A stretch of DNA of 64,000 nucleotides from Kitasatospora sp. NBC_00315 (GTDB taxonomy: Bacteria; Actinomycetota; Actinomycetes; Streptomycetales; Streptomycetaceae). Made by a program: the position numbers and the translations under genes. The notes beneath the pieces are model-generated. The model ran no database searches and had not been told where the DNA came from. It saw only the letters and a list, made by a program, of their open reading frames with translations. This document shows positions 8,936 through 17,370 of this stretch, piece after piece. The stretch spans positions 4,712,001-4,776,000 of the forward strand of contig NZ_CP108025.1 of assembly GCF_041435095.1 (NCBI RefSeq), written 5' to 3'. The number at the start of each line of letters is the position of its first letter. Positions within the stretch are counted from its first letter, which is position 1.

Positions 8936-10165
8936 TCAGACCTTGAGGAGCGTCAACTCGGGAGACGCGGAAACCTTTGTCACGGAATCCAACGCGAGAT
9001 TCATGTCATCCCGAACTTCCCCATCGAGGTTCATGCTTGCTTCGGCCAGTACGTGACGGGCCACTCCGCGAGCAAAGTCGTCGAGGTCTGCGGCAGCATC
9101 CTTCGACTCGTCGGCCTGGAACGACAGGATGTCCTCGAAGATGGTGACACCGAACCGATTGACGAACTTTCTCTCCTGCCAGCGAATGAATCGCATACCC
9201 GCTACGCCCTCTGCCAGGGACGCGATGATCTCTGAATTCGAGAAGGGGACGCCGCGGACCTTTGACTCCCGACCCACCACGATGACGATGCTTCCGTTGG
9301 CGGCGATCAAGCGGCTCATCTCGCGGATGGCATCAGCCATGTCGATACAGTACTGAATCACGGTCAGGAACCGATTTTGTCGGTTCTTTCTGTTCGACCC
9401 GATCTCGGTCCGTGCAGCCGGGAGAACGTTCCAGCCGATCCGCTCCACGGCCGGGCGGTAGTTTTGGTGGTAGTTGAATACGTTGATATAGGGGGGTGAC
9501 GTCACGATGAGTCCGGCGCAACCGTTCTCCAGGGGTACGCTTCTGGCATCTGCGGCGATGACACGGCTGGGAACGGGGTTCTCCGGGAAGTCTGCGATAA
9601 GTTCACGGACCTGGATCCATGATTTCGACACCTTCTTGAGATCGGTTTCCTTCTTGTCCCCCATGCTGAGCAGCAGCGTGGTGGCGAAGATCCTCGCCAA
9701 ATCAGTGTTGGCCGCCGCGCGGTGACTTTCCAGGAGGTGCTCAGCAAAGTCGGTGGTGGCCCCGAGGGCACCGAAGAGCGTGTCTTCGCCCCATGTCGTA
9801 ACGCCGTTGAAGTGGGCGGACGCCTGCCGGATCAGGCTGGCCCTCTGCTGCGCGGGGAGAGAGGCGATCTCCAGGATTCCCGCCAACTCCAAAGCGGCGG
9901 GGTTGATCTCGGCCCCGGCCGAGGGAATTCCTCGTCGGATGCTTTCCAGTACGGTGGTGCCACTCCCGAGAAACGGATCAAATACCATGCCGGAGCCCGG
10001 GTAGTAGACGTCGATCAGCTTGCTCACGAGACCCGGGGTGAACTGCCCGCGCCAGGGCAATGCGCTGCGACGCTCGCGTACCAGGACGTCCAGGTCATCC
10101 TGCTGGATGAACTCTCTGTCCATCTCGCGCGCGCGAACGGCAGCGAAGGTCTCTTCGACGTTCAT
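8936..10165 (-). CDS. amino-methyltransferase of a restriction-modification system (m4C or m6A)
   Basis: A 409-residue SAM-dependent DNA methyltransferase. Motif I-like DPFLGSGTTV is at 63-72 and the catalytic motif TSPPY is at 222-226, so the order is SAM motif first, catalytic motif second. The TSPPY catalytic motif indicates exocyclic amino methylation (N4-cytosine or N6-adenine), not C5. It protects host DNA from the endonuclease encoded 11 bases upstream on the same strand. The gene is visibly AT-richer than its surroundings, and its start lies in a run of A with only a weak ribosome-binding site, both signs of recent acquisition. The recognition sequence cannot be read from the protein. 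Confidence 0.88.
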   Translation of the reverse strand: MNVEETFAAVRAREMDREFIQQDDLDVLVRERRSALPWRGQFTPGLVSKLIDVYYPGSGMVFDPFLGSGTTVLESIRRGIPSAGAEINPAALELAGILEIASLPAQQRASLIRQASAHFNGVTTWGEDTLFGALGATTDFAEHLLESHRAAANTDLARIFATTLLLSMGDKKETDLKKVSKSWIQVRELIADFPENPVPSRVIAADARSVPLENGCAGLIVTSPPYINVFNYHQNYRPAVERIGWNVLPAARTEIGSNRKNRQNRFLTVIQYCIDMADAIREMSRLIAANGSIVIVVGRESKVRGVPFSNSEIIASLAEGVAGMRFIRWQERKFVNRFGVTIFEDILSFQADESKDAAADLDDFARGVARHVLAEASMNLDGEVRDDMNLALDSVTKVSASPELTLLKV

Positions 10166-10176
10166 TTTTCTACTTT

Positions 10177-11202
10177 CTAAAAATAACCCTTGGCTACGAC
10201 ATCGTCCTCATTGGGGTCGCGGGCCTCGAAGATTTCTTTGAGATGATCGACGAATCTCTGGATGACATCATACCTGATCGGGTTGGTTTCGAGAAATTTC
10301 TTAAACTCTCCTCGGCGTTCGACCCTGTTCCCGGCCGAGGAGTATTCCTTCCTTTTGTGGGACCCGAGTCGCTTCCCGCGAAGAATGAGGACTTCGTCGA
10401 TGTCACTTCCCGCAGTGCTGATCGGCGTCATGTCGAGATATTCGCAGATCAAGTAGTAGCGTGCAGCCGGAACTGCAATCTTGAGATCGTGGGAGGTGGC
10501 GCTGGCTTCCTGGAACATGGTTTTGTCGAGGTTCGTCTTGCATTCGGCTGCAATATAGGCGAGGCAAATATTTATACTTGATGAGCCTCCGGCGGGGAAG
10601 TCGGGCTTGAAGGAGGCCTTGAGGTACGCCTTTCGGCTCAGCGTGAAGTCCTGGTCCTTGGTGCGAACCTTCATGGAGATCCCGCCGAGCGGAGCGGCCA
10701 GTGAACTCGAGAAGTATGCGGCGGCGAATGCCCCGGCCGGTCCCGCATACACGTCCTGATCGGCGAGCTCCGGGATGATTCGATGATCGATCAGCCAGGG
10801 CATAAATTCCTCGATAATTGAATTGTCGATCTTCAATTGCCCGCGCTGGCGGAAGAGGAAATCTTGATTGCTGTCCCAGATCAGATTCAGTTCGACGTGC
10901 TTCTTGTAGGTGTTGAGTTGATCGACCAGGTCGCGAACGAGTTCGTCTCCCTCGGTCGTGAGGGATTTCATTCCCTCGATCCACTTCTCATACTGGCTGA
11001 GTGCCTCCGCGACGGCGGGCCTGTCGGCCGCCGGAAGCTTGGAATTCTTGAGCAATTCACTGAGCTTGGACTTGTGAGGAGTGGGCCGGCCTTCAGTTCT
11101 CGTTCCTTCGCCGGCTCGAACGGAAACCTCGGGCCTCGGAAGCTCGGATTGCTGCGGCGTGAGTGGGTCGATGGACTGGAACAGGGTGTTGTCGGTGCTC
11201 AC
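10177..11202 (-). CDS. type II restriction endonuclease, probably Bpu10I family
   Basis: A 341-residue protein with a PD-(D/E)xK-like arrangement: PD at 200-201, then AAECKTNLD with the E-x-K at 220-222, all in one sheet-rich segment. The blocks ECKTNLDKTMFQEA, EYLDMTPIS and DIDEVLILR resemble what I recall of the Bpu10I family; this is from memory and not checked. The start is uncertain. The GTG at 11202 sits 6 bases after a TATGCT box and would be leaderless; an ATG at 11247 would add 15 residues. It is the first gene of the operon, with the methyltransferase second. Base composition is lower in G+C than flanking genes. Confidence 0.72.
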   Translation of the reverse strand: MSTDNTLFQSIDPLTPQQSELPRPEVSVRAGEGTRTEGRPTPHKSKLSELLKNSKLPAADRPAVAEALSQYEKWIEGMKSLTTEGDELVRDLVDQLNTYKKHVELNLIWDSNQDFLFRQRGQLKIDNSIIEEFMPWLIDHRIIPELADQDVYAGPAGAFAAAYFSSSLAAPLGGISMKVRTKDQDFTLSRKAYLKASFKPDFPAGGSSSINICLAYIAAECKTNLDKTMFQEASATSHDLKIAVPAARYYLICEYLDMTPISTAGSDIDEVLILRGKRLGSHKRKEYSSAGNRVERRGEFKKFLETNPIRYDVIQRFVDHLKEIFEARDPNEDDVVAKGYF

Positions 11203-11496
11203 GGCCGGAGCATAGCGCCGCAGCCCGAGTACTGTCTGTTGCTTCATGGCCTCGGCCTTGAGCAGCGCACGCCGTGCCGACCTTCTGAGCCCGACGGCTG
11301 CTTGCCGGCCACCGCGGAGCGACGGCGCGGTGGCTGCCGCAGGTGTGACCGAGCGTCGGGTTAACGCGTTGCCTCGGTCGAGGACGTGTCCGGGGCGACG
11401 ACGGCCGGGGCGGCCTGAGCCGGTTCGCTGTCTCTACGCGGGGACGGCCGTCCGATGAGGCGTGGCGGTGGGCGGGGCCGTACCCGCCGGCGGCGG

Positions 11497-12312
11497 TCAG
11501 GTCGTTCGGGAGACCCTCAGCTCCGTGAGGTACCGCTTGGTGACCCGGCCGCCGTACCGGCCGTCGATCAGTGCGGCGATGCCTCCCAACAACCCCTCCC
11601 GGGCCGGCGGTGGCAGTGCCCGGTGGTTGGAGTAGGTCCGCAGCACCTCCAGGTACTCGGCCGTGGTGTACGAGAGGTCCCACGCGTGGCGCCGGGTGAG
11701 GACGGGGCCGTACCGGCCGCTGCGGGCCACCTCGTCCGCGTGGGCCGAGCCGTCGACGTCCGCTGCGGCGGGGAGCCGTAGGCCCGGCGGGGTGGCGGGG
11801 TCGAAACGCTCGTAGCAGTCCTGGACCTCGGCGAAGAACTCCACGCTGCCGCCCGCCACGTGCTGCGTGGCGACCACGGCCAGGGCGCCACCGGACCGCA
11901 GCGCGTCGGCGGCCCTGGTCATGCGAACCGCCGGATCGATCCAGTGGAACGCCGTCGCCGCGACGACGGCGTCGAACGGCTCCTCGGGCAGCGGCCAGGT
12001 CTCGAAGTCCGCCGTCACGACCTCCACCGCCCCGTGGCCGGCCAGGTTGCGTCGGGCGACGGCGGCCATCTCCGCGCCCAGCTCGACGGCGGTGATCCGG
12101 CAGCCGAGCCCGGCGAGCGGCACGGTGGCCTTGCCGGTGCCCGCCCCCACCTCTAGGACGCGGCAGCCGGGGCCGACACCGGCGAGCTCGGCGAGATCCT
12201 CGAACAGCTCCGGCGGATACCCGGGCCTGGCCCGGTCGTACAGCTCCGCGTCCTCGTCGAAGGTCCGGCTCAGGTGGACACGGCGTGTCTCGTCAGGCAG
12301 GTCGTCGCGCAC
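11497..12312 (-). CDS. class I SAM-dependent methyltransferase
   Basis: A 271-residue small-molecule type methyltransferase (methyltransferase 11/25 group). The SAM motif is VLEVGAGTGKATVPLAGLG (about 51-69), followed by the acidic ITAVELG and the motif IV region FDAVVAATAFHWIDP. The N terminus (FDEDAELYDRARPGYPPELFEDL) is typical of UbiE-like proteins widespread in actinobacteria. The substrate is unknown. The 8-bp tandem repeat array begins 20 bases before its start codon and so lies in its promoter or leader. Confidence 0.8.
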   Translation of the reverse strand: MRDDLPDETRRVHLSRTFDEDAELYDRARPGYPPELFEDLAELAGVGPGCRVLEVGAGTGKATVPLAGLGCRITAVELGAEMAAVARRNLAGHGAVEVVTADFETWPLPEEPFDAVVAATAFHWIDPAVRMTRAADALRSGGALAVVATQHVAGGSVEFFAEVQDCYERFDPATPPGLRLPAAADVDGSAHADEVARSGRYGPVLTRRHAWDLSYTTAEYLEVLRTYSNHRALPPPAREGLLGGIAALIDGRYGGRVTKRYLTELRVSRTT

Positions 12313-12331
12313 GGCAGCACGGTAGAGCCTC

Positions 12332-12491
12332 CGCCGTCACGCCGTCACGCCGTCACGCCGTCACGCCGTCACGCCGTCACGCCGTGACGCCGTCACGCCG
12401 TGACGCCGTGACGCCGTGACGCCGTCACGCCGTCACGCCGTCACGCCGTCACGCCGTGACGCCGTCACGCCGTCACGCCGTCACGCCGTCA
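12332..12491. repeat. 20 perfect copies of an 8-bp tandem repeat with two alternating forms
   Basis: The unit is CGCCGTCA or CGCCGTGA. Reading 5' to 3', units 7, 9, 10, 11 and 16 end in TGA and the other fifteen in TCA. Because TCACG and CGTGA are reverse complements, adjacent mixed units create GTCACG/CGTGAC palindromes. Eight is not a multiple of three. The array ends 58 bases after the decarboxylase stop, in the direction of its transcription, and stops just before the methyltransferase start. Confidence 0.97.
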
Positions 12492-12549
12492 CGCCGGCCG
12501 GCCCCGGCCGGGGCGCGGGGCCCTCGGGCGGCACATGTCGGACGGACCG

Positions 12550-14394
12550 TCACATCGGCTGCGCGGCAGCGTCCGCCGACGCTCGTCCCGTGGCGGCCGC
12601 CCGGGGCCCGGAGCCGAGGAGGAGCGGGTCGTTGCCGAGGTCTTCCAACAGGGCGTCCAGCTTGGCGCGGTCGACCGAGGACATCAGGAAGACGTGCACG
12701 TAGCCGCGCCGGGTGCCCTCGTCGCCCGGGTCCGTCAGGACGTCCTGTGAGGACAGCGACCACTTCTCCACCAGCTCGGGGCCGGGCTTGCGGAACCGTA
12801 CGGTGATGGCGCCCGGAGTGCGGGCCGGCCACAGCTCGATGCCCTTCTCCCGCTCCAGGTGCCGGAGTCGCTGCTCCAGGTAGGCGGCCAGCTCCTGGGC
12901 CCGGCGGATCCGGTTCACCTGGTCCTGGTAGGAGTGCCGGGAGAGGTGGTCCCAGAGCACCAGCGGGGAGAAGCCGTTGCGCGAACCGGCGAAGGTGGTG
13001 TCGGGGGCGCCGATGTACTCGGGCTGGGAGGGCGGGCAGATCTGGTACTTGACCTTCGTCATGTAGATGCCGCAGGGCCACGGCGCGCCGGGCCACTTGT
13101 GGCCGCTCATGGCGATCGAGGACACCATGTCGAGGTCGCCGAACTCCCGTGTGGGCAGCGTGATGCCGAAGTCGAACTCGGGGAGGCCGGTGTCGGGGGT
13201 CCAGCCGAATCCCGCCGGGTCGGCGCCCGCCATCCGTACGAACGGGGCGTACCCGGCGCCGAGGGCTCCGTCCACGTGGATCCAGAAGCGCCGCCGCAGG
13301 TCGACCAGCGGCTCGCCGGTGCCTGGGTCCCTGCCGCCCGCCACCTCGCCCTGGATCAGCCCGTGCTTCTCGAAGATCGGCAGCAGGCGCTCGCAGACCT
13401 CCCGCACGTCGTCGTGGGCACCCTTGAAGGTGCTGCCGAGGTTGAGGCTGATGAAGACCGGGTGCCCCTTGGCGGCGAAGAACTCGACCAGCACGGCGAG
13501 GGCGTCGACGTCGATCTCGCCGGTGCCGTCCCAGGAGTGACCGGACGGGCCGCTGCGGGAGGGCACCTCGGTGGGCCACTCGGACGACGGGCCCTGCGGC
13601 CCGGCCAGCGGGCAGTCGTCCGGGTACTTCTCCGTGCCAACGGCGTGGAAGGTCTCGACGCCCAGTACCTGGACGGCCTTGGCGAACGAGTAGTGGGTGT
13701 CCTCGGAGTAGAACGCCACCGGGCGGCAGGCGTTGGGGTTGCCCGGCTCGGACGGGGCCCGGACGTACCGCGAGGTGCCCGCGGCACCGGTCGGCGCCTG
13801 GATCAGCGCCTTTCCGCTCAGGTAGTCCCGGGCGTTCCAGAGCGCGTACATGTTGCCCTCGGTCGAGCCCATGGAGAGCACGTAACCCCAGTACGACTCG
13901 GGGTCGTCGGCGGCGTAGGGCCGCTCGGCGTGCCACAGGGCGGCGTAGTAGTCGAGCACCGCGCGCTCGACGACCTTGGTGTTGGGCTTGTAGCCGCCGC
14001 TCTGGAACGGGTCGCCGAGGTTGTTGATGTTGTGCTGCATGAACCGGCCGAGGTCGAAGGCGCAGCCGCCGGTCTCCTGGGTCGCCTGGTAGCCGAGCAG
14101 GTTCCGGCGCTTGCTCGTCAGGTACTCGTCCATCCGGTCGAGCGCGCGCAGGCGCCGCTCGTTGCCCAGTCCTCCGGCCGGGAGTTCGAACTCCTCGGCG
14201 CCCGGCTCGTCGGCCGGGCCCCTCGACCGATGGAGAGCCGACCCGCTCCGGGGGGACACGGAGGGCACCTCCCGGACGGGCGTGCGGGCGGCCGGTACAA
14301 GGGGGTCCTGGGTCCGTCCGTCCGCCTCGTGGACGGCCGGCGGCGCGGCCGCGTCGTGTCTCGCCGCCACGGGCAGGGTGTCGGTTCGGCTCAT
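12550..14394 (-). CDS. PLP-dependent amino-acid decarboxylase (group II)
   Basis: A 614-residue decarboxylase of the glutamate/histidine/aromatic amino-acid decarboxylase superfamily. The PLP lysine lies in SIAMSGHKWPGAPWPCG, IHVDGALGAGYAPF has the conserved Asp that contacts the pyridine ring, and LSMGSTEGNMYALW is the substrate-side loop. The first 70 residues are low complexity. Length and layout recall the valine decarboxylase VlmD of valanimycin producers, so a branched-chain amino-acid substrate is possible, but this is inference. It is divergent from an Lrp/AsnC regulator, a class that senses amino acids. Confidence 0.85.
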   Translation of the reverse strand: MSRTDTLPVAARHDAAAPPAVHEADGRTQDPLVPAARTPVREVPSVSPRSGSALHRSRGPADEPGAEEFELPAGGLGNERRLRALDRMDEYLTSKRRNLLGYQATQETGGCAFDLGRFMQHNINNLGDPFQSGGYKPNTKVVERAVLDYYAALWHAERPYAADDPESYWGYVLSMGSTEGNMYALWNARDYLSGKALIQAPTGAAGTSRYVRAPSEPGNPNACRPVAFYSEDTHYSFAKAVQVLGVETFHAVGTEKYPDDCPLAGPQGPSSEWPTEVPSRSGPSGHSWDGTGEIDVDALAVLVEFFAAKGHPVFISLNLGSTFKGAHDDVREVCERLLPIFEKHGLIQGEVAGGRDPGTGEPLVDLRRRFWIHVDGALGAGYAPFVRMAGADPAGFGWTPDTGLPEFDFGITLPTREFGDLDMVSSIAMSGHKWPGAPWPCGIYMTKVKYQICPPSQPEYIGAPDTTFAGSRNGFSPLVLWDHLSRHSYQDQVNRIRRAQELAAYLEQRLRHLEREKGIELWPARTPGAITVRFRKPGPELVEKWSLSSQDVLTDPGDEGTRRGYVHVFLMSSVDRAKLDALLEDLGNDPLLLGSGPRAAATGRASADAAAQPM

Positions 14395-14581
14395 GGGCGC
14401 AGCTCTCCCGGTTCGCTGGGTCGGAAGGCCCTCCCGGTGGGTCCGGCGGGTGGCGGTGGCAGATCCGATCGACAGCCAGGATGGAACCTGTGACGCGGTA
14501 AGGGGAAGTGATCCGCACGATATTCGGAATGATCACCATAGATCTTGCAATTCATCGGTTCGGAGGGGGAGGCTGGGTCCC
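14395..14581. promoter_or_regulatory. divergent promoter region between the decarboxylase and Lrp/AsnC genes
   Basis: 187 bases between two divergent start codons, with an AT-rich core around 14516-14556 (ATATTCGGAATGATC, then ATAGATCTTGCAATT) standing out from GC-rich flanks. AsnC-type regulators usually bind such sites next to their own gene. No perfect long palindrome was seen. Confidence 0.45.
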
Positions 14582-15073
14582 GTGCCGAACATTCCCCAGC
14601 GGCGGCAGACGCCTCTCGACGACGTGGACCGGGCGATCCTGCGCATCCTCGCCGACAACGCCCGCACACCGAACAACGCGCTCGCGGACGCGGTGGGCAT
14701 CGCGCCCTCGACGTGCCTGGCCCGGGTCCGCGCGCTGCGCGAGACCGGGGTGATCCGTGCCTACCGGGCCGAGATCGCTCCTGCGGCGATCGGACTGCCG
14801 CTCCAGGCGATGATCTCGGTCCGGCTCCGGGCCCACACCCGGGAACAGAACGAGAGCTTCCGCGACGCCGCCCCCGACATGCCCGGCGTGGTCGCGGTGT
14901 TCCACATGGCCGGATCGGACGACTACCTGCTCCACGTCGCCCTCGCGCACCCCGACGCCCTGCGCGACTTCGTGGTGGACCACCTCACCACCCACCCTGC
15001 GGTGGCGCAGACCCGGACCAACCTGATCTTCGAGCAGATCGCCGGCCGCCGGAACCTGATGCCGGACGGCTGA
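14582..15073 (+). CDS. Lrp/AsnC-family transcriptional regulator
   Basis: A 163-residue one-domain-pair regulator. The N-terminal winged helix-turn-helix (DDVDRAILRILADNARTPNN, then a recognition helix around PSTCLARVRAL) is followed by a RAM/AsnC ligand-binding domain (MISVRLRAHT, then the turn AGSDDYLLHVAL). It probably forms octamers that respond to an amino acid. The GTG at 14582 follows a GGAGG-like sequence. Its divergent partner is an amino-acid decarboxylase, so local control of that gene is likely. Confidence 0.9.
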   Translation: MPNIPQRRQTPLDDVDRAILRILADNARTPNNALADAVGIAPSTCLARVRALRETGVIRAYRAEIAPAAIGLPLQAMISVRLRAHTREQNESFRDAAPDMPGVVAVFHMAGSDDYLLHVALAHPDALRDFVVDHLTTHPAVAQTRTNLIFEQIAGRRNLMPDG

Positions 15074-15109
15074 CGGCGGGCCGCCGACCACGGGCCCGCC
15101 GTACTCCCG

Positions 15110-15155
15110 GCCGGTGCCCTCGCCCGGCGCGAGCCGGTGCCCTCGCCCGGCGCTA
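15110..15155. repeat. 23-bp direct repeat, two copies
   Basis: GCCGGTGCCCTCGCCCGGCG followed by CGA, then the same 20 bases followed by CTA. It lies after the Lrp/AsnC stop and before the terminator. Confidence 0.85.
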
Positions 15156-15175
15156 GCCGGTGCTGACCGGCGCGC

Positions 15176-15217
15176 GGGCCCCGGAGGCGGCGTGGATCGC
15201 CGCCTCCGGGGCCCTTT
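15176..15217. terminator. bidirectional terminator
   Basis: GGGCCCCGGAGGCGGCG pairs perfectly with CGCCGCCTCCGGGGCCC around a 5-base loop, followed by TTT. It separates the convergent Lrp/AsnC gene (+) and membrane-protein gene (-). Confidence 0.9.
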
Positions 15218-15247
15218 GCACCGTGTGTCCGCCCGGGCGGCCGGCGG

Positions 15248-15679
15248 TCAGACCACGTCGTCGTCGCGGTAGACGCACAGCGCCCAGACGACGAAGACGT
15301 CCAGGGCGATCACGATGATGTTCCACAGCGGGTAGTAGGGAAGCCAGAGGAAGGAGGCGATCGCGCTCAGCGAGGCGAGCACGATGCCGGCGATCCGGCC
15401 CCAGAGGGCGCCCCGGAGGACGCCGACGCCGGCCAGCGCCACGAGCACGCCGATCACCATGTGGATCCAGCCCCAGGAGGTCACGTCGAAGCGGAAGACG
15501 TACCTGGGGGTGGTCACGATGAGGTCGTTGTTGATGACCGCGACGAGGCCCTGGAAGAACTCCAGTATCCCGTTGACCAGCAGCATGATGCCCGCGAACA
15601 GGGCGAGTCCGCTGACCCAGCCGCTGTTGACGGACGTGCCGGGCGCTTCTCGGTAGGACGGGGGAGGGGTGGTGGTCAT
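15248..15679 (-). CDS. small four-helix membrane protein (DUF7144-like)
   Basis: A 143-residue protein with about four transmembrane helices (ALFAGIMLLVNGILEFF, WIHMVIGVLVALAGVGVL, IAGIVLASLSAIASFLW, IIVIALDVFVVWALCVY). The NGILEFFQGL segment and the pattern of a second helix preceded by TSWGWIHMV match a family common in actinobacteria and of unknown function. It is followed on the same strand after about 100 bases by nothing related; the next gene upstream on this strand encodes a GAP-family transporter-like protein. Confidence 0.7.
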   Translation of the reverse strand: MTTTPPPSYREAPGTSVNSGWVSGLALFAGIMLLVNGILEFFQGLVAVINNDLIVTTPRYVFRFDVTSWGWIHMVIGVLVALAGVGVLRGALWGRIAGIVLASLSAIASFLWLPYYPLWNIIVIALDVFVVWALCVYRDDDVV

Positions 15680-15776
15680 GGCAGGTGCTCCTCACAGGTG
15701 AGTACTGATGTGATGACGGGTCGGTCGGCTGGGGAGGCGGCGGCGCGCGCCGCCCGGGGGCGTGGCGGTGGTGGGG

Positions 15777-16448
15777 TCATGTCGTCAGGCCGGTGATCGC
15801 GTCGCCGAGGTACTTGGCGCCGAGGACGACCAGGACGACCGTCATGACCGCCGCGTTGTGGGCGGACATCCACGCCTTCCACTCGCCCAGGACCTTGGTC
15901 GCCTTCGCTCCGCCGAAGACGTACACACCCAGCGGCAGCAGCGTGCAGAGCGAGCCCACCAGCACCATCAGGACCGCCGCCACGGTCTTGCCGCCGACCG
16001 ACGCCGAGCTGGTCGCGATGGAAACCCCGCCGCCGATCGCCAGCACCAGGTTCTTCGGGTTCGCCGCCACCAGGGCGGCGGCCAGCGCGGCCGACCGCCC
16101 CGGGGTGAAGCGGTCGATCGCGCGCATCCAGCCGGGCGGCTCGGCGATGTGGCCCTCGCGGGGCCGGTCCCGCCACTGCCTGGTGCCGAGGGCGAGGAAC
16201 AGCGCGCCCAGGACGAGCTTGAGCCAGTAGGACCACGTCGGTCCGGCGGCCGTGGAGTCGATGTTCGAGCCGGCGAGCACGATCACGGTGGTCACCACGC
16301 CCAGTGTGACGATCCAGCCGGTGGTGAAGGCGATCCCGTTGGCCCGGCCGCGGGGGGTGGCCAGCATCAGGATCACCGCGATCAGCGGCAGGGGGCTGAT
16401 GGCGATGCCGACCGCCGAGGCGAGCATCTGGCCGACCGCGTCACCCAC
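15777..16448 (-). CDS. GAP/SfLAP-family integral membrane protein
   Basis: A 223-residue six-helix protein starting MGDAVGQMLASAVGIAISPLP. The first helix (ISPLPLIAVILMLATP), the motif NPKNLVLAIGGG and the final VVLVVLGAKYLGDAI fit the Sap/sulfolipid-1-addressing (GAP) family, distant relatives of LysE exporters. The start is the GTG at 16448 behind GGGAGG; upstream in-frame codons are low-complexity. Substrate unknown. Confidence 0.75.
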   Translation of the reverse strand: MGDAVGQMLASAVGIAISPLPLIAVILMLATPRGRANGIAFTTGWIVTLGVVTTVIVLAGSNIDSTAAGPTWSYWLKLVLGALFLALGTRQWRDRPREGHIAEPPGWMRAIDRFTPGRSAALAAALVAANPKNLVLAIGGGVSIATSSASVGGKTVAAVLMVLVGSLCTLLPLGVYVFGGAKATKVLGEWKAWMSAHNAAVMTVVLVVLGAKYLGDAITGLTT

Positions 16449-16830
16449 TGAGCCCTCCCGGGTCCGTCCCGTCCCCGCCAGGGGCCGTCCGCTTAGTGCG
16501 CCGGCTTTCTGATCCAGGGTCTCCTCCTCCGGCGCCCGGCGCCCGGCTCCCGCGAGCCAGGTGCGGCCGCACCTGCCCCGGCCGGGCGGTGTGCCGGGTG
16601 GACGGGGGTGCGGTGTGCTGATCCCATTTCCGGTGCTGCGGGCGGGGTCGGCACGGCGGGCTGGGCCTTTCGGGTGAATCGGGTCGCGGGCCCCTCCGCG
16701 GTCGGGCGGCCACGGAATGCAGTGGTCGAAATGTGGTGATATGACTCGGTTCACCGCCGCCGCGTCGTTCCGGGGACGCCGTCGGCCGAGCGGTCACCGA
16801 AATACGGTGACCTGCCGGGACGGGAGCATC

Positions 16831-17238
16831 ATGGACAACTACCCGCTTCTCAACCTGTTCTGGACCATGCTGGAGTTCTTCCTCTGGATCCTCTGGTTCT
16901 TCCTGCTCTTCAAGATCATCACGGACATCTTCCGCAGCCATGACATGGGCGGCTGGGGCAAGGCCGGTTGGACGATCTTCGTGATCCTGCTCCCGCTCAT
17001 CGGCGTCCTCGTCTACCTCATCGCCCGCGGCGGCTCCATGCACGAACGTGACCTGGACCAGGCCGCACAGGCCGACAAGGCGTTCAAGTCGTACGTCCGG
17101 GAGGCGGCCGGGCCCGGGGGCGGTGGCGCGGCGGGCGGCAGCCAGGTCGACGAACTCGCCAAGCTCGCCGATCTCAAGAACAGCGGCGCGCTCACCCAGG
17201 AGGAGTACCAGAAGGCGAAGGACAAGCTGCTCACCTGA
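16831..17238 (+). CDS. membrane protein with PLDc_N-type helices and a SHOCT domain
   Basis: A 135-residue protein. Two N-terminal helices (LFWTMLEFFLWILWFFLLFKIITDIF and WTIFVILLPLIGVLVYLIARG) match the phospholipase D N-terminal-like membrane module. The C terminus (DELAKLADLKNSGALTQEEYQKAKDKLL) is a SHOCT domain, a short helical module often involved in oligomerisation. ATG at 16831 after GGGAGC. Widespread in streptomycetes and often induced by envelope stress in related cases, but no role is established here. Confidence 0.8.
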   Translation: MDNYPLLNLFWTMLEFFLWILWFFLLFKIITDIFRSHDMGGWGKAGWTIFVILLPLIGVLVYLIARGGSMHERDLDQAAQADKAFKSYVREAAGPGGGGAAGGSQVDELAKLADLKNSGALTQEEYQKAKDKLLT

Positions 17239-17370
17239 CGGGGCCCGGGTCCGCGAACCCCGTCGTGGACCCGGGCAGCGCGGCGCACCGGAGGTGACGG
17301 AGCGACGGTGGGCCCGGACAGCCGGTGGGGCCGCCCGGCGGCGGCGCGACGGCGGGTTCGGAGGAGGCGG

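Noticed and set aside
8392..11250. Integrated element with tRNA-derived attachment site
   Set aside because: No integrase and no second copy of the tRNA 3' end seen in the window; only composition and position hint at transfer.
12332..12491. CRISPR-like array
   Set aside because: Units are 8 bp with no spacers; it is a simple tandem repeat.
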